64,000 nucleotides of DNA. Origin: Dickeya fangzhongdai (GTDB lineage: Bacteria > Pseudomonadota > Gammaproteobacteria > Enterobacterales > Enterobacteriaceae). The stretch spans positions 4,650,001 through 4,714,000 of the forward strand of contig NZ_CP025003.1 in assembly GCF_002812485.1 (NCBI RefSeq). Direction: 5' to 3'. Both the position numbers and the translations under genes were made by a program. The notes below the pieces were generated by a model. The model was not told the DNA's origin, searched no databases, and saw nothing but the letters and a program-made list of their open reading frames with translations. Shown piece after piece: positions 48,915-59,789 of the stretch. Position 1 is the first letter of the stretch. Each line of letters begins with the position of its first letter.

Positions 48915-50393
48915 TTAGCCAGCCACCGCAATGCGTTTCATGTCGGTCATGTAGCCACGCAGTTTCTTGCCGATGACTTCGATCGGGTGGTTACGGATAG
49001 CGTCGTTCACGTCACGCAGCTGTGCGTTATCCACGCTGGTCGCGGCTACCGGTTTGCCCAGGTCGCCCGGCTGCAGGCTGTCCATGAACGCGCCTTTCAG
49101 CAACGGAACAGCAGCGTTGGCGAACAGGTAGTTACCGTACTCAGCGGTATCGGAGATCACCACGTTCATTTCATACAGACGCTTACGAGCGATGGTGTTG
49201 GCGATCAGCGGCAGTTCGTGCAGCGACTCATAGTAAGCCGACTCTTCGATAATGCCGGAGCTGACCATGGTTTCGAACGCCAGTTCCACGCCGGCTTTGA
49301 CCATCGCGATCATCAGCACGCCGTTGTCGAAGTATTCCTGCTCGCCGATTTTACCGTCAAACTGCGGCGCGTTTTCAAACGCGGTTTTGCCGGTTTCTTC
49401 ACGCCAGGTCAGCAGTTTCACGTCGTCGTTGGCCCAGTCGGCCATCATGCCGCTGGAGAACGCGCCGGAGATGATGTCGTCCATGTGTTTCTGGAACAGC
49501 GGCGCCATGATGCCTTTCAGTTGTTCAGACAGGGCGAAAGCGCGCAGTTTAGCCGGGTTGGACAGACGGTCCATCATCAGGGTGATGCCGCCCTGCTTCA
49601 GCGCTTCGGTGATGGTTTCCCAGCCGAACTGAATCAGTTTTTCCGCGTAAGCCGGGTCAACGCCTTCCGCAACCAGCTTGTCGAAGCTCAGCAGCGAACC
49701 GGCCTGCAGCATGCCGCACAGAATGGTCTGCTCGCCCATCAGGTCGGATTTCACTTCCGCCACGAAAGATGACTCCAGCACGCCCGCACGGTGACCACCG
49801 GTCGCAGCAGCCCAGGCTTTGGCGATCGCCATGCCTTCGCCTTTCGGGTCGTTTTCCGGGTGAACGGCGACAAGCGTCGGCACGCCGAAACCACGTTTGT
49901 ATTCTTCACGTACTTCGGTGCCCGGGCACTTCGGCGCCACCATCACTACGGTGATGTCTTTACGAACCTGCTCGCCCACTTCAACGATGTTGAAACCGTG
50001 GGAGTAACCCAGCGCCGCACCCTGTTTCATCAGCGGCTGCACAGCCTGTACCACGGCGGAGTGCTGTTTGTCCGGAGTCAGGTTAACCACCAGGTCCGCC
50101 TGCGGAATCAGTTCTTCATAGGTGCCGACTTTAAAGCCGTTTTCGGTAGCCTTGCGCCATGACGCGCGTTTTTCGGCGATGGCTTCGGCACGCAGGGCGT
50201 AAGCGATATCCAGACCGGAATCGCGCATGTTCAGACCCTGGTTCAGACCCTGAGCGCCACACCCCACGATGACCACTTTTTTGCCTTTCAGATAGCTGGC
50301 TTCATCGGCGAATTCATCGCGGCCCATGAAACGGCACTTGCCCAGTTGCGCCAGCTGTTGACGCAGGTTCAGTGTATTGAAGTAATTGGCCAT
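48915..50393 (-). CDS. ilvC: Ketol-acid reductoisomerase IlvC (class II)
   Basis: NADPH-dependent isomerisation and reduction of acetolactate and acetohydroxybutyrate. 492 residues, the long class II form with duplicated knotted domain. Rossmann motif [15 protein letters not shown] (about 38-52), metal-binding [13 protein letters not shown] and later E residues. Divergent from its activator ilvY. Confidence 0.97.
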   Translation of the reverse strand: MANYFNTLNLRQQLAQLGKCRFMGRDEFADEASYLKGKKVVIVGCGAQGLNQGLNMRDSGLDIAYALRAEAIAEKRASWRKATENGFKVGTYEELIPQADLVVNLTPDKQHSAVVQAVQPLMKQGAALGYSHGFNIVEVGEQVRKDITVVMVAPKCPGTEVREEYKRGFGVPTLVAVHPENDPKGEGMAIAKAWAAATGGHRAGVLESSFVAEVKSDLMGEQTILCGMLQAGSLLSFDKLVAEGVDPAYAEKLIQFGWETITEALKQGGITLMMDRLSNPAKLRAFALSEQLKGIMAPLFQKHMDDIISGAFSSGMMADWANDDVKLLTWREETGKTAFENAPQFDGKIGEQEYFDNGVLMIAMVKAGVELAFETMVSSGIIEESAYYESLHELPLIANTIARKRLYEMNVVISDTAEYGNYLFANAAVPLLKGAFMDSLQPGDLGKPVAATSVDNAQLRDVNDAIRNHPIEVIGKKLRGYMTDMKRIAVAG

Positions 50394-50562
50394 GAGGCGT
50401 GCTCCATCTGATATTGTGTTTGTGTTTGCTTTATGTTCGGGACGGCGGTAACCACCGCCATCAGAATGTCATTATGATATGACAGGAAATACATTGCTTA
50501 AATTGATATATTAACAACGTCATATTGCAAGAATTGCAACATTAAAACGAGACACGGCGCGC
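50394..50562. promoter_or_regulatory. ilvC/ilvY divergent control region
   Basis: A LysR-type T-N11-A palindrome, TTGCAAGAATTGCAA, lies at 50525-50539, and a related half-site (TTGCTTAAATTG) begins at 50494; both are in the position of IlvY operators. A 6-bp hairpin GGCGGT / ACCGCC at 50444-50459 lies in the ilvC leader. Confidence 0.65.
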
Positions 50563-51450
50563 ATGGACTTACGGGATCTGAAACTTTTTTTGCATCTGGT
50601 GGAGAGCCGCCACTTCGGCCGTACCGCCAAGGCGATGCATATCAGTCCCTCCACGCTGTCGCGCCAGATCCAACGGCTGGAAGAGGACATCGGACAGGCG
50701 CTGTTTTTGCGCGACAACCGCACCGTACGCCTGACCGATGCCGGCGAGCACCTCAAAACCTTCGCCCAGCAGACCCTGCTGCAATACCAGCAGTTACGCC
50801 TGATTCTGCAACAACGCGGCCAGTCGCTCTGCGGCGAGCTGCGGCTGTTCTGCTCGGTGACCGCCGCTTACAGCCACCTGCCGCCGATTCTGGATCGCTT
50901 CCGTGCGCGGTATCCGCTGGTGGAAATCAAGCTCACGACCGGCGACGCGGCTGACGCGGTGGACAAGGTGCAGTCCAATGACGCCGATCTCGGCATCGCC
51001 GGACATCCGGAAACGCTGCCGGCCAGCGTGGACTTTATGCCGATCGGCAAGGTGCCGCTGGTGCTGATCATTCCGGCGCTGCCCTGCCCGGTGCAGGCGC
51101 AGGCATTGCTGCCGCATCCGGACTGGTCGCAGATTCCGTTCATCCTGCCGGAACACGGGCCGGTGCGGAAAAGAATTGACGTCTGGTTCCGCCGTCAGCA
51201 CATTACCAATCCTCCCATCTATGCCACGGTGTCCGGCCATGAAGCGATGGTCTCGATGGTGGCGTTGGGCTGCGGTATCGCCCTGATTCCTGACGTGGTA
51301 CTTGAAAACAGTCCGGAACCGGTGCGTAATCGTGTGTCGATATTGGAAGCGCAAGCCATGGAACCGTTCGAATTGGGCGTCTGCGTGCAGAAAAAGCGCC
51401 TGAACGACCCGCTGATAGCAGCATTTTGGGAAACCCTACAGGAAAAATGA
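50563..51450 (+). CDS. ilvY: LysR-type activator IlvY
   Basis: Activates ilvC in response to acetolactate or acetohydroxybutyrate. 295 residues with N-terminal winged helix (MDLRDLKLFLHLVESRHFGRTAKAMHISPSTLSRQI in outline) and an effector-binding domain. The stop overlaps the ATG of the following LprI-like gene (ATGATGA). Confidence 0.96.
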   Translation: MDLRDLKLFLHLVESRHFGRTAKAMHISPSTLSRQIQRLEEDIGQALFLRDNRTVRLTDAGEHLKTFAQQTLLQYQQLRLILQQRGQSLCGELRLFCSVTAAYSHLPPILDRFRARYPLVEIKLTTGDAADAVDKVQSNDADLGIAGHPETLPASVDFMPIGKVPLVLIIPALPCPVQAQALLPHPDWSQIPFILPEHGPVRKRIDVWFRRQHITNPPIYATVSGHEAMVSMVALGCGIALIPDVVLENSPEPVRNRVSILEAQAMEPFELGVCVQKKRLNDPLIAAFWETLQEK

Positions 51451-52214
51451 TGAAACGATCGCTTGCTACGTTACTGCTGCCACTGGCTGTGGGTTGCAGT
51501 GCGCTCCCGGCGCTGGCCGCCAGTTTTCCCTGCCAGCAGGCCGCCTCGGCGCAGGAAAAACTGATTTGCCAGACGCCGGCGCTCAGCCAACTGGATGACG
51601 AGCTGGCAAAAGAGTGGCAGAAATCGCGGGCGTTTCTCACCGGCAACCCCGAACGCGTCGCGCAGGACAAAAATCTGACCCAGTTCCAGCGCAACTGGCT
51701 GTCCAGCCGCAATACCTGCCGGGATGAAGAGTGCCTGCGCCAGAGCTACCAGCAACAGCTTAACCGCCTGCGCTACCTGAACGATGTCACCCAGCACACG
51801 ATGCCGGACCCGATCGCCCGGCCACGCCGCAGCAGTTGCTTTGACGGCGACTACAGCTACGAGTATTACCTGCAGTTGTCCGATCAGGAGTACGCCGAAC
51901 TGAGCGATTACTTCAAGGAAATGTACGACCAGAAAGCGCCGTACCACCTGGTCAACCTGACGCTGAATACCGAAGACGGCGACATCACCGGCACCGGTTC
52001 AGTGGCGTTTCGCTATGCCAACAAGCTGGATGACATCACGCTCAGCGCCCGCCAGATGACCGACACTCAGGCCATCGGCCAGACGGAAAGCAGCTTCGGC
52101 GGGCAGAAAAAGCTGCTGTTGACCTGCGTTGATAACCGGCAGGTACAAATCACGGTGTTTGACGCCGCCGGTGAAAGCTATCTGTTTGATTATTTGATGG
52201 TGAAGGGCAAATAA
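51447..52214 (+). CDS. LprI-like (DUF1311) secreted protein
   Basis: 255 residues with a signal peptide (MMKRSLATLLLPLAVGCSALPALA; cleavage near 24-25) and an N-terminal lysozyme-inhibitor LprI-type domain: ASFPCQQAASAQEKLICQTPALSQLDDELA, RNWLSSRNTC and DEECLRQSYQQQLNRL, with the paired cysteines of that family. The C-terminal half (about 120-255) is a beta-rich region I cannot place. Overlaps ilvY by 4 bases, so it is probably co-translated with it. A lysozyme-inhibitor role is a family suggestion only. Confidence 0.8.
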   Translation: MMKRSLATLLLPLAVGCSALPALAASFPCQQAASAQEKLICQTPALSQLDDELAKEWQKSRAFLTGNPERVAQDKNLTQFQRNWLSSRNTCRDEECLRQSYQQQLNRLRYLNDVTQHTMPDPIARPRRSSCFDGDYSYEYYLQLSDQEYAELSDYFKEMYDQKAPYHLVNLTLNTEDGDITGTGSVAFRYANKLDDITLSARQMTDTQAIGQTESSFGGQKKLLLTCVDNRQVQITVFDAAGESYLFDYLMVKGK

Positions 52215-52217
52215 CCC

Positions 52218-52958
52218 TCAACGACTAAACCATTTCTCATCCAGAAAGGCGGGGCTGACTTTTTCCGGTTCCGCCGCTTTCTTCATCGCTTCAATCTTCA
52301 TCAGATAGTGGTACAACGGCTCCAGCCGGGTAAAGCCTTTCGCCAACACCGACGCCAGTTCACCGCTAAACAGCGGGTCCTGATCCTGACGGGTGGTCAT
52401 GACCGCAAACGATTTACGGTTGTACCAGTGCGCCAGTTCTGCCTCCTGATCCTTAATCAGCGGCCGTTTGTAACTCTCGCCCACCAGCGCAAACTCACGG
52501 CCCAGACAAGACGCGATGTCCAGAAAACCCTGTGGATTGTCGCGCAGCGTCTGCCGGAACAGCTCCATCGTGGTGCGGCTGGCGCTGTAATACCCCAACC
52601 CGTAGCTCCAGTCATACGGCGTCAGTTCGAAAAAGTAGACCGGCGCATCGGTCCAGTCCTTGTGGGTACGCTTGAAGGTGAACCACATTTTGTCGCGATA
52701 GCGGGATTTGTCATGAGAAAAGCGGGTGTCGCGGTGAATGCGGGATAACGTTTTGCCCACCGCCGGCTTGGTTTCGAAATGGTCGTCAATCTGCAGCATA
52801 GCGATAGACAGCGACTCCACCAGCGCCCGAAAAGGCGTCAGCAGCCGGTCGTCATACTCTTGCCGGTGCTCTTCAAACCATTCTTTGCTGTCCTGCTGGC
52901 GTACCTGCTGCAAAAAGGTCAGCGTCTGCGGCGAAAACCCGTTGAATCCCGTTGCCAT
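52218..52958 (-). CDS. DUF2461 family protein
   Basis: 246 residues from MATGFNGFSPQTLTFLQQVRQQDSKEWFEEHR, the usual TIGR02453/DUF2461 N-terminus; the longer frame to 53012 runs into the ilvA terminator. SRIHRDTRFSHDKSRYRDKMWFTF is the conserved core. Biochemical role unknown. Convergent with the LprI-like gene with only a 3-bp gap. Confidence 0.85.
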   Translation of the reverse strand: MATGFNGFSPQTLTFLQQVRQQDSKEWFEEHRQEYDDRLLTPFRALVESLSIAMLQIDDHFETKPAVGKTLSRIHRDTRFSHDKSRYRDKMWFTFKRTHKDWTDAPVYFFELTPYDWSYGLGYYSASRTTMELFRQTLRDNPQGFLDIASCLGREFALVGESYKRPLIKDQEAELAHWYNRKSFAVMTTRQDQDPLFSGELASVLAKGFTRLEPLYHYLMKIEAMKKAAEPEKVSPAFLDEKWFSR

Positions 52959-53009
52959 GATGTGGTGTCCCTGACTGACTGGTGAGACGTCAAGCCTACC
53001 GCAGCACGC

Positions 53010-53053
53010 CATAAAATAAAATGCGCCCGGCGGCGTAAAACCGTCGGGCGCAT
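53010..53053 (-). terminator. Terminator of the ilvLGMEDA operon
   Basis: A 9-bp stem ATGCGCCCG / CGGGCGCAT with an inner paired segment, followed on the minus strand by TTTTATTTTATGG, 19 bp after the ilvA stop. Confidence 0.92.
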
Positions 53054-53071
53054 TCGGAGAAGCGAACGGAC

Positions 53072-54616
53072 CTAACCTTGCAGGAAGAAACGGAACGCGG
53101 GGTTCTGCGTCTCATCGTGGCACTCATACCCCAGCGCCTGCAGATGCTGCTCGAACGCCGGGTCGTGTTCCGTACGCTCGAAGGCCGCCAGCACACGACC
53201 AAAGTCGGTGCCGTGGCTGCGGTAATGGAACAGCGAAATATTCCAGTACGTTCCCAGCGTATTGAGGAACTTCAGCAACGCGCCCGGCGATTCCGGGAAT
53301 TCAAAGCTGTACAACCGTTCCTTCAGCGGCTTGGACGGCCGCCCGCCGACCATGTAACGCACATGCAGTTTCGCCATCTCGTCGTCGGACAGGTCTACCA
53401 CCTGATAACCGCCCGCCTGCAATTCCGCCAGAATCTCGTGGCGCTCGGCGTTGCCGCGCGTCAGTCGCACGCCGACAAAAATACAGGCGTTGTCGGCATC
53501 GGCGTAACGGTAGTTGAACTCGGTGACGGAGCGCCCGCCCAACAGTTGGCAGAACTTGAGGAAACTGCCCTTCTGTTCGGGAATGGTCACCGCCATCAGC
53601 GCTTCGCGCTGTTCGCCCAGTTCGCAACGCTCGGACACGTAACGCAGCCCGTGGAAGTTGACGTTGGCGCCGGACAGAATATGCGCCAGCCGTTCGCCCT
53701 GAATGTTGTGCTGCTGGATGTATTTTTTCATCCCGGCCAGCGCCAGCGCCCCGGACGGCTCGGCAATCGCGCGCACATCCTCGAACAGATCTTTGACCGC
53801 CGCGCAGATAGCGTCGCTGTCGACGGTGATGACATCGTCCAGATACTCCCGACACAGGCGGAAGGTTTCGTTACCGATGCGTTTCACCGCCACCCCTTCG
53901 GCGAACAGCCCGACGCGCGGCAAATCCACCGGCTGGCCGGCGTCCAGCGCCGCCCGCAGGCAGGCGGAGTCTTCCGCTTCCACGCCGATCACCTGAATCT
54001 GCGGCATCAGTTGCTTGATCAGCACCGCGACGCCCGACGCCAGACCGCCGCCGCCGACCGGCACGAACACGCGGTCCAGATGAGCGTCCTGCTGCAGCAG
54101 TTCCATCGCCAGCGTTCCCTGCCCGGCGATCACCGCCGGGTGGTCGAACGGCGGCACAAAGGTCATGTGCTGCTGTTGCGACAGTTCGATCGCCTTGGCT
54201 TTGGCTTCATCAAAGTTGGCGCCGTGCAGCAGCACTTCGCCGCCAAAATCGCGTACCGCATCCACCTTGATATCCGCCGTGGCGACCGGCATCACGATCA
54301 ACGCGCGAATGCCGAGACGGCTGGCGGACAGCGCCACGCCTTGCGCATGGTTGCCGGCCGAAGCCGTCACCACGCCGTGCGATTTCTGCTCGTCGCTGAG
54401 GCTCGCCATCATGGCGTAAGCACCGCGCAGCTTGAAGCTATGCACCGGCTGCCGATCCTCGCGCTTCACCAGAATGACATTGCCAAGCCGTGAGGAAAGT
54501 TTATCCATCCGTTCCAGCGGCGTGACCTGCACCACTTCGTACACCGGCGCGCGCAACACCGCGCGCAGGTACTCCGCCCCGCCGGGTTCGGCGGGAAGAG
54601 GTAGAGAAACAGCCAT
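53072..54616 (-). CDS. ilvA: Threonine deaminase IlvA
   Basis: PLP enzyme converting threonine to 2-oxobutyrate for isoleucine synthesis; feedback-inhibited by isoleucine. 514 residues: PLP lysine in PVHSFKLRGAYAMM (about Lys62), SAGNHAQGVALSA and GGGGLASG, then two C-terminal ACT-like regulatory domains from about 330. Five bases after ilvD. Confidence 0.97.
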   Translation of the reverse strand: MAVSLPLPAEPGGAEYLRAVLRAPVYEVVQVTPLERMDKLSSRLGNVILVKREDRQPVHSFKLRGAYAMMASLSDEQKSHGVVTASAGNHAQGVALSASRLGIRALIVMPVATADIKVDAVRDFGGEVLLHGANFDEAKAKAIELSQQQHMTFVPPFDHPAVIAGQGTLAMELLQQDAHLDRVFVPVGGGGLASGVAVLIKQLMPQIQVIGVEAEDSACLRAALDAGQPVDLPRVGLFAEGVAVKRIGNETFRLCREYLDDVITVDSDAICAAVKDLFEDVRAIAEPSGALALAGMKKYIQQHNIQGERLAHILSGANVNFHGLRYVSERCELGEQREALMAVTIPEQKGSFLKFCQLLGGRSVTEFNYRYADADNACIFVGVRLTRGNAERHEILAELQAGGYQVVDLSDDEMAKLHVRYMVGGRPSKPLKERLYSFEFPESPGALLKFLNTLGTYWNISLFHYRSHGTDFGRVLAAFERTEHDPAFEQHLQALGYECHDETQNPAFRFFLQG

Positions 54617-54621
54617 GGCGT

Positions 54622-56472
54622 TTAGCCTCCCAGCTTGCTCTTGTCTCGAACCGCGCCTTTGTCGGCGCTGGTAGCCAGGCTGGCGTAAGCGCGCAGCGCA
54701 AAAGAAACCTGACGATTACGGTTTTTCGGCGTCCAGGCGGCATCGCCGCGCGCCAGTTCCTGCTCGCGGCGGCGGGCCAGATCGTCGTCGCTCACTTCCA
54801 GCGCGATACCGCGCTTGGGAATGTCGATGGCAATCATGTCGCCGTCCTGCACCAGGCCGATGGTGCCGCCGTTGGCCGCTTCCGGCGATGCGTGACCGAT
54901 AGACAAGCCGGAGGTGCCGCCGGAGAAGCGACCGTCGGTGATCAGCGCGCAGGCTTTGCCCAATCCCATCGATTTCAGGAAACTGGTCGGATAGAGCATC
55001 TCTTGCATGCCCGGCCCGCCTTTCGGCCCTTCGTAGCGAATCACCACCACGTCGCCCGCCACCACTTTACCGCCCAGGATCGCTTCTACCGCGTCATCCT
55101 GCGATTCGTACACTTTCGCCGGACCGCGGAACACCAGGCTACCTTCATCCACGCCGGCGGTTTTCACGATACAGCCATTCTCTGCGATGTTGCCGTACAG
55201 CACGGCCAACCCACCATCCTGACTGTAAGCGTGTTCGCGGGAACGGATGCAGCCTTCTTTACGGTCGGTATCCAGCGTCTCCCAGCGACAGTCCTGCGAG
55301 AATGCCTGCGTGGTACGGATGCCCGCCGGACCGGCGGAGTACATTTTCTTGACCGCTTCGTCCTCGGTCTGCATCACGTCGTAGGCTTGCAACGTTTGCA
55401 CCAGATCCTTGCCCAGTACGTTGCGAACATCGCGGTTCAGCAGCCCGGCGCGATCCAGCTCGCCCAGAATGCCGATAACGCCGCCGGCGCGATGCACATC
55501 TTCCATGTGGTATTTCTGGGTGCTCGGCGCCACCTTGCACAGCTGCGGCACCTTACGCGACAGGCGATCGATGTCGTCCATGGTGAAGTCCACTTCCGCT
55601 TCCTGCGCCGACGCCAGCAGATGCAGCACGGTGTTGGTGGATCCGCCCATAGCGATGTCCAGCGTCATGGCGTTTTCAAACGCCGCCTTGGTGGCGATAT
55701 TGCGCGGCAACGCGCTGGCGTCATCCTGTTCGTAATAACGCTTGGTCAGTTCAACGATGCGTTTGCCGGCGTTGAGGAACAGCTGTTTGCGGTCGGCATG
55801 GGTCGCCAGCAGCGAGCCGTTGCCCGGCTGAGACAGCCCCAACGCTTCGGTCAGGCAGTTCATCGAGTTGGCGGTGAACATGCCGGAACAGGAACCGCAG
55901 GTCGGACAGGCGGAGCGCTCAATCTGATCGCTGTCGGCGTCGCTGACGTTGGGGTTGGCGCCCTGAATCATGGCGTCCACCAGATCCAGCTTGATCAACT
56001 GGTTGGAGAGTTTGGTTTTCCCGGCTTCCATCGGGCCGCCGGAGACGAAGATCACCGGAATGTTCAGGCGCAGCGAGGCCATCAGCATCCCCGGCGTGAT
56101 CTTGTCGCAGTTGGAGATGCACACCATGGCGTCCGCGCAGTGGGCGTTGACCATGTACTCCACTGAGTCGGCGATCAGCTCGCGGGAAGGCAGGGAGTAA
56201 AGCATACCGCCGTGCCCCATCGCGATACCGTCATCCACCGCGATGGTATTGAATTCTTTGGCGACGCCGCCGGCGGCTTCAATCTGCTCGGCGACCAGTT
56301 TGCCCAGATCGCGCAGATGAACGTGTCCGGGAACGAATTGCGTGAACGAGTTCACCACAGCGATGATGGGCTTGCCGAAATCGGCATCGGTCATGCCGGT
56401 GGCGCGCCACAGGGCTCGCGCTCCAGCCATATTACGACCATGCGTGGTGGTGGCTGAACGGTACTTAGGCAT
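54622..56472 (-). CDS. ilvD: Dihydroxy-acid dehydratase IlvD
   Basis: Iron-sulfur dehydratase producing the 2-oxo acids of valine and isoleucine. 616 residues. Cluster cysteines appear in [13 protein letters not shown] and in [18 protein letters not shown]; the C-terminal [22 protein letters not shown] is the family signature. Fe-S lability makes it sensitive to oxidants. Confidence 0.97.
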   Translation of the reverse strand: MPKYRSATTTHGRNMAGARALWRATGMTDADFGKPIIAVVNSFTQFVPGHVHLRDLGKLVAEQIEAAGGVAKEFNTIAVDDGIAMGHGGMLYSLPSRELIADSVEYMVNAHCADAMVCISNCDKITPGMLMASLRLNIPVIFVSGGPMEAGKTKLSNQLIKLDLVDAMIQGANPNVSDADSDQIERSACPTCGSCSGMFTANSMNCLTEALGLSQPGNGSLLATHADRKQLFLNAGKRIVELTKRYYEQDDASALPRNIATKAAFENAMTLDIAMGGSTNTVLHLLASAQEAEVDFTMDDIDRLSRKVPQLCKVAPSTQKYHMEDVHRAGGVIGILGELDRAGLLNRDVRNVLGKDLVQTLQAYDVMQTEDEAVKKMYSAGPAGIRTTQAFSQDCRWETLDTDRKEGCIRSREHAYSQDGGLAVLYGNIAENGCIVKTAGVDEGSLVFRGPAKVYESQDDAVEAILGGKVVAGDVVVIRYEGPKGGPGMQEMLYPTSFLKSMGLGKACALITDGRFSGGTSGLSIGHASPEAANGGTIGLVQDGDMIAIDIPKRGIALEVSDDDLARRREQELARGDAAWTPKNRNRQVSFALRAYASLATSADKGAVRDKSKLGG

Positions 56473-56539
56473 ACTCTGATTACTCCAGTTTAAACGGGTA
56501 GCCGGCGGCGATACGCCACCGGGAAAAGTCTTTTTTCAA

Positions 56540-57466
56540 TTAACGGTTTATCGGATCCAGCCAGCCCCATTTGTCTTCCGTCTCGCCAGTGAACAGGCCG
56601 AAAAACGCCTGTTGCAGCTGCTTGGTGACCGGGCCGCACTTGCCGATGCCGACCTGAATGCCGTCCACGCTGCGAACCGGGGTGATTTCCGCCGCCGTGC
56701 CGGACATGAACACTTCATCCGCCAAATATAGCGATTCGCGCGACAACACCTGCTCGCGCACTTCAAAACCTTTGTCTTTCGCCAGCTTGATGATGGCGTC
56801 GCGGGTGATGCCCGGCAGCGCGGCGGAAGTGAACGGCGGGGTGAAAATCACGCCGTCTTTTACTTCAAACAGGTTTTCGCCTGCGCCTTCGGACACATAG
56901 CCGTTTACATCCAGCGCGATCCCTTCCTGATAGCCGTGACGACGCGCTTCACTGCCCACCAACAGGGAGGACAGATAGTTACCGCCCGCTTTGGCCGCGG
57001 TCGGGATCGTGTTGGCGGCAACGCGGTTCCAGGACGACACCATGGCGTCGATCCCCTGATCCAGCGCTTCTTCGCCCAGATACGCGCCCCACGGGAACGC
57101 CGCGATAATCACATCGGTATTGTAGCCAGCCGGCGGGTTCACCCCCATGCCGACATCGCCAACGAATACCAGCGGGCGGATATACGCGCTGGTCAGTTTG
57201 TTCCGACGCAGTGTTTCGCGGCAGGCTTCCATCAGTTCGTCAACGCTGTAGGAAATCGGCATACGGTAAATTTTGGCTGAATCATGCAGGCGCTGCATGT
57301 GTTCACGATGACGGAACACCACCGGCCCTTTGTGAGAATTATAGCATCGCACACCCTCAAACACCGACGTGCCGTAATGCAGCGCGTGGGACATCACGTG
57401 AACTTTAGCGTCCGCCCAGGGAACCATTTCGCCGTTGAACCAGATATAGTCTGCTTTTTTAGTCAT
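56540..57466 (-). CDS. ilvE: Branched-chain amino-acid aminotransferase IlvE
   Basis: Class IV PLP transaminase for leucine, isoleucine and valine. 308 residues. The PLP lysine is in TAAKAGGNYLSSLL (about Lys159); MVPWADAKVHVMSHALHYGTSVFEG is the N-terminal signature region. Lies between ilvM and ilvD. Confidence 0.97.
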   Translation of the reverse strand: MTKKADYIWFNGEMVPWADAKVHVMSHALHYGTSVFEGVRCYNSHKGPVVFRHREHMQRLHDSAKIYRMPISYSVDELMEACRETLRRNKLTSAYIRPLVFVGDVGMGVNPPAGYNTDVIIAAFPWGAYLGEEALDQGIDAMVSSWNRVAANTIPTAAKAGGNYLSSLLVGSEARRHGYQEGIALDVNGYVSEGAGENLFEVKDGVIFTPPFTSAALPGITRDAIIKLAKDKGFEVREQVLSRESLYLADEVFMSGTAAEITPVRSVDGIQVGIGKCGPVTKQLQQAFFGLFTGETEDKWGWLDPINR

Positions 57467-57490
57467 TGTTGATTTTCCTTACCGATGCCG

Positions 57491-57748
57491 TCAGGCACGT
57501 ATTTGTTGTGATGTGAGCGGCTGGATCTCCACACAGGCGATGTCCAGCAGTTTGCTTAATTGGGTTGACAATAAATCCACCGGTCTGTGGCTGGCAACGG
57601 TCATTTCAATCTGTACCTGATCGTCGTTATTCGCCTGCGTCATGTTCATGGCGCAGACCTGAAAGCCGCGGTGACGGGTCACGCGCAACACGCGCTCCAG
57701 GACTTCCGGGCGATAACGGGCCTGAATGGAAAGCTGATGATGTGTCAT
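57491..57748 (-). CDS. ilvM: Acetolactate synthase II small subunit IlvM
   Basis: Regulatory subunit of valine-insensitive acetohydroxyacid synthase II. 85 residues from MTHHQLSIQARYRPEVLERVLRVTRHRGF, one ACT domain. I chose ATG 57748, which has AGGAGA at good spacing, over the ATG at 57766. Confidence 0.95.
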   Translation of the reverse strand: MTHHQLSIQARYRPEVLERVLRVTRHRGFQVCAMNMTQANNDDQVQIEMTVASHRPVDLLSTQLSKLLDIACVEIQPLTSQQIRA

Positions 57749-57765
57749 GGGAAAATCTCCTGCCA

Positions 57766-59412
57766 TTATTCTGTTTTATCCAGCATCGTTTCATTACCGG
57801 CACCCGGCGGCACCAGCGGCCAGACATTCTCATTCTCGTCGATGGAAACATGCAGCAGGTAAGGACCTTCGCTGTTCAGCAGCGCATCCAGGGCGGAATC
57901 AATCTGGTCTTTATGGGTAATTCGCTGGCCGGGAATGCCGAAGGCGCTGGCCAGCATCAGGAAATCGGGGTTATCGGAGAGGTTGGTTTCACTGTAGCGT
58001 TCGTCGAAAAACAGTTGCTGCCATTGTCGCACCATGCCCAGTCGCTGATTGTCCATCAACACGATTTTCAGCGGCAGACGTTTTCGCTTGATGGTGCCGA
58101 GCTCCTGCACATTCATCATGAAAGAGCCGTCACCGGAAATACAGATTACGGTATCGTCGGGACGCGCCACCTGAGCGCCGACCGCCGCCGGCACGCCGAA
58201 TCCCATGGTGCCAAGACCGCTTGAGGTGATGAAATTTTCCGGGCGGGTGAAGTGCATATGCTGGGCGGCCCACATCTGATGCTGCCCGACATCGGTAGTG
58301 ATCACCGTTTCGGCCGGCATACGGTCCGCCAGGGTGCGGAGCAGCGCCGGAGCATAAATGGCTTCACCCGGATGGTCATAACGCCAGTCGTATTCAGCTT
58401 TCATCATCGCCGCCTGCTGACGCCAGTCAGCGATATCCAACGGCTGTTGCAACGCCGGCAGCAGCTGATTCAGATCACCACGCAGCGCCACGTGCGCCTG
58501 CCGCAGTTTATTCAGCTCCGCCGGATCGATATCCATGTGGATCACGTTGGCATGCGGCGCAAACGCGCTCAGTTTACCGGTCACGCGGTCATCAAAGCGC
58601 GCGCCGACGGCAACCAGCAAGTCGCACTCTTGTACCAGCAGGTTGGCGGCGCGGGTGCCGTGCATGCCGATCATACCGAGATAATACGGGTAGTCTTTCT
58701 CCACCGCGCCCAACCCTTTCAGGGTCGCCACGGCGGGAATCCGGGACGTTTCGATAAATGAGCGCAGCGCTGGAACCGCCTGCGCCATTCCTACGCCGCC
58801 CCCCACATACAGCACCGGTTTTTTCGCTCGCGCCAGCATCGCCCGCGCTTCCGCGACCTGCTGGGTCGAAAAGGGCATAACGTCATCCACCGGCATGAAA
58901 CACGGAGAGAAATCCCCTTCCGCCAATTGAATATCCTTAGGAATATCAATCAGCACCGGGCCGGGGCGCCCGCTGCGGGCCACGGCGAAAGCTTCAGCCA
59001 TGATCTCCGGCAACGACGCGATGGAGTCAACCAGGAAACTGTGTTTGGTGCAGGCCAGCGAGAGGCCGAGTACATCGATCTCCTGAAAGGCATCGGTCCC
59101 GATCAGGGCCGAGCCAACCTGACCGGTAATCGCCACAATGGGTACTGAATCCAGCAACGCATCCGCCAGGCCGGTAATCAGATTAGTCGCGCCGGGGCCG
59201 GACGTCGCAATGCAAACTCCAACGTTGCCGGTGGAGCGGGCATAACCGATGGCGGCCATGGCTGCCCCCTGCTCATGGCGACAGAGCAGGTGTTCCACGC
59301 CGCCGTCGTACAACGCATCATAGACCGGCATAATCGCGCCACCTGGATAACCGAATACGGTCTCCACTCCCTGCGCCCGCAACGCTTGTACCACCCACTG
59401 CGCACCATTCAT
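57766..59412 (-). CDS. ilvG: Acetolactate synthase II large subunit IlvG
   Basis: Thiamine-diphosphate enzyme, first common step of branched-chain synthesis. 548 residues in one uninterrupted frame, unlike the frameshifted E. coli K-12 allele. Catalytic Glu in [16 protein letters not shown] (about Glu47), ThDP motif [31 protein letters not shown] in outline. Preceded by the ilvL attenuator. Confidence 0.97.
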   Translation of the reverse strand: MNGAQWVVQALRAQGVETVFGYPGGAIMPVYDALYDGGVEHLLCRHEQGAAMAAIGYARSTGNVGVCIATSGPGATNLITGLADALLDSVPIVAITGQVGSALIGTDAFQEIDVLGLSLACTKHSFLVDSIASLPEIMAEAFAVARSGRPGPVLIDIPKDIQLAEGDFSPCFMPVDDVMPFSTQQVAEARAMLARAKKPVLYVGGGVGMAQAVPALRSFIETSRIPAVATLKGLGAVEKDYPYYLGMIGMHGTRAANLLVQECDLLVAVGARFDDRVTGKLSAFAPHANVIHMDIDPAELNKLRQAHVALRGDLNQLLPALQQPLDIADWRQQAAMMKAEYDWRYDHPGEAIYAPALLRTLADRMPAETVITTDVGQHQMWAAQHMHFTRPENFITSSGLGTMGFGVPAAVGAQVARPDDTVICISGDGSFMMNVQELGTIKRKRLPLKIVLMDNQRLGMVRQWQQLFFDERYSETNLSDNPDFLMLASAFGIPGQRITHKDQIDSALDALLNSEGPYLLHVSIDENENVWPLVPPGAGNETMLDKTE

Positions 59413-59495
59413 AGTTATTTCCCCGACTCTATCTGGGGAAAACAGGATTTTATGCTACTCGACATTATCTGCTCCCTTGTTGCGATTGCCGGCCC

Positions 59496-59533
59496 ATAAA
59501 AAAACCCCCGACCTTTCGGTGCGGGGGTTTTCT
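59496..59533 (-). terminator. Attenuator terminator of the ilv operon
   Basis: On the minus strand ACCCCCG / CGGGGGT-type stem followed by TTTTTTT, between the ilvL stop and ilvG. This is the terminator arm of the classic ribosome-mediated attenuator. Confidence 0.9.
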
Positions 59534-59551
59534 TGAATTCGGCCTTGATTT

Positions 59552-59650
59552 CTAAGCCATTCTTCGTCCAAGTGCAGCCCCGCACGGTGGGATAATAATC
59601 ACCACCACGCTAATCACGACTAGGCTAATCACCAGGTTGAAGGCTTTCAT
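59552..59650 (-). CDS. ilvL: ilv operon leader peptide IlvL
   Basis: 32-codon leader beginning MKAFNLVISLVVISVVV and continuing with three Ile codons and PPCGAALGR. The block of Ile, Val and Leu codons senses charged branched-chain tRNAs: stalling prevents formation of the terminator at 59496-59533. Closely matches the E. coli leader in length and in the VISLVVISVVVIIIPPCGAALGR core. Confidence 0.95.
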   Translation of the reverse strand: MKAFNLVISLVVISVVVIIIPPCGAALGRRMA

Positions 59651-59693
59651 TTCAGGTTGTTCATTAATCTACTGTCGAACGAATACCTACAGA

Positions 59694-59721
59694 GTTATCA
59701 CAGCAAGCCCCGCCATGACAA
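59694..59721 (-). promoter_or_regulatory. Probable ilvL promoter
   Basis: On the minus strand TTGTCA (59721-59716) and GATAAC (59699-59694) are separated by 16 bp, about 45 bp before the ilvL ATG. Confidence 0.5.
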
Positions 59722-59789
59722 CTCTTTTTTTCCGCAACTATTGAGCCAGCCAACCGATAAGCATCACAAAACGGCTTATTATTCATGCA

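Noticed and set aside
48365..48976. 203-codon plus-strand frame after putP
   Set aside because: It is antisense to the small membrane protein and to the ilvC terminator; no recognisable protein.
57766..59412. Frameshift in ilvG as in E. coli K-12
   Set aside because: The frame is uninterrupted for 548 residues and all ThDP enzyme regions are in phase.
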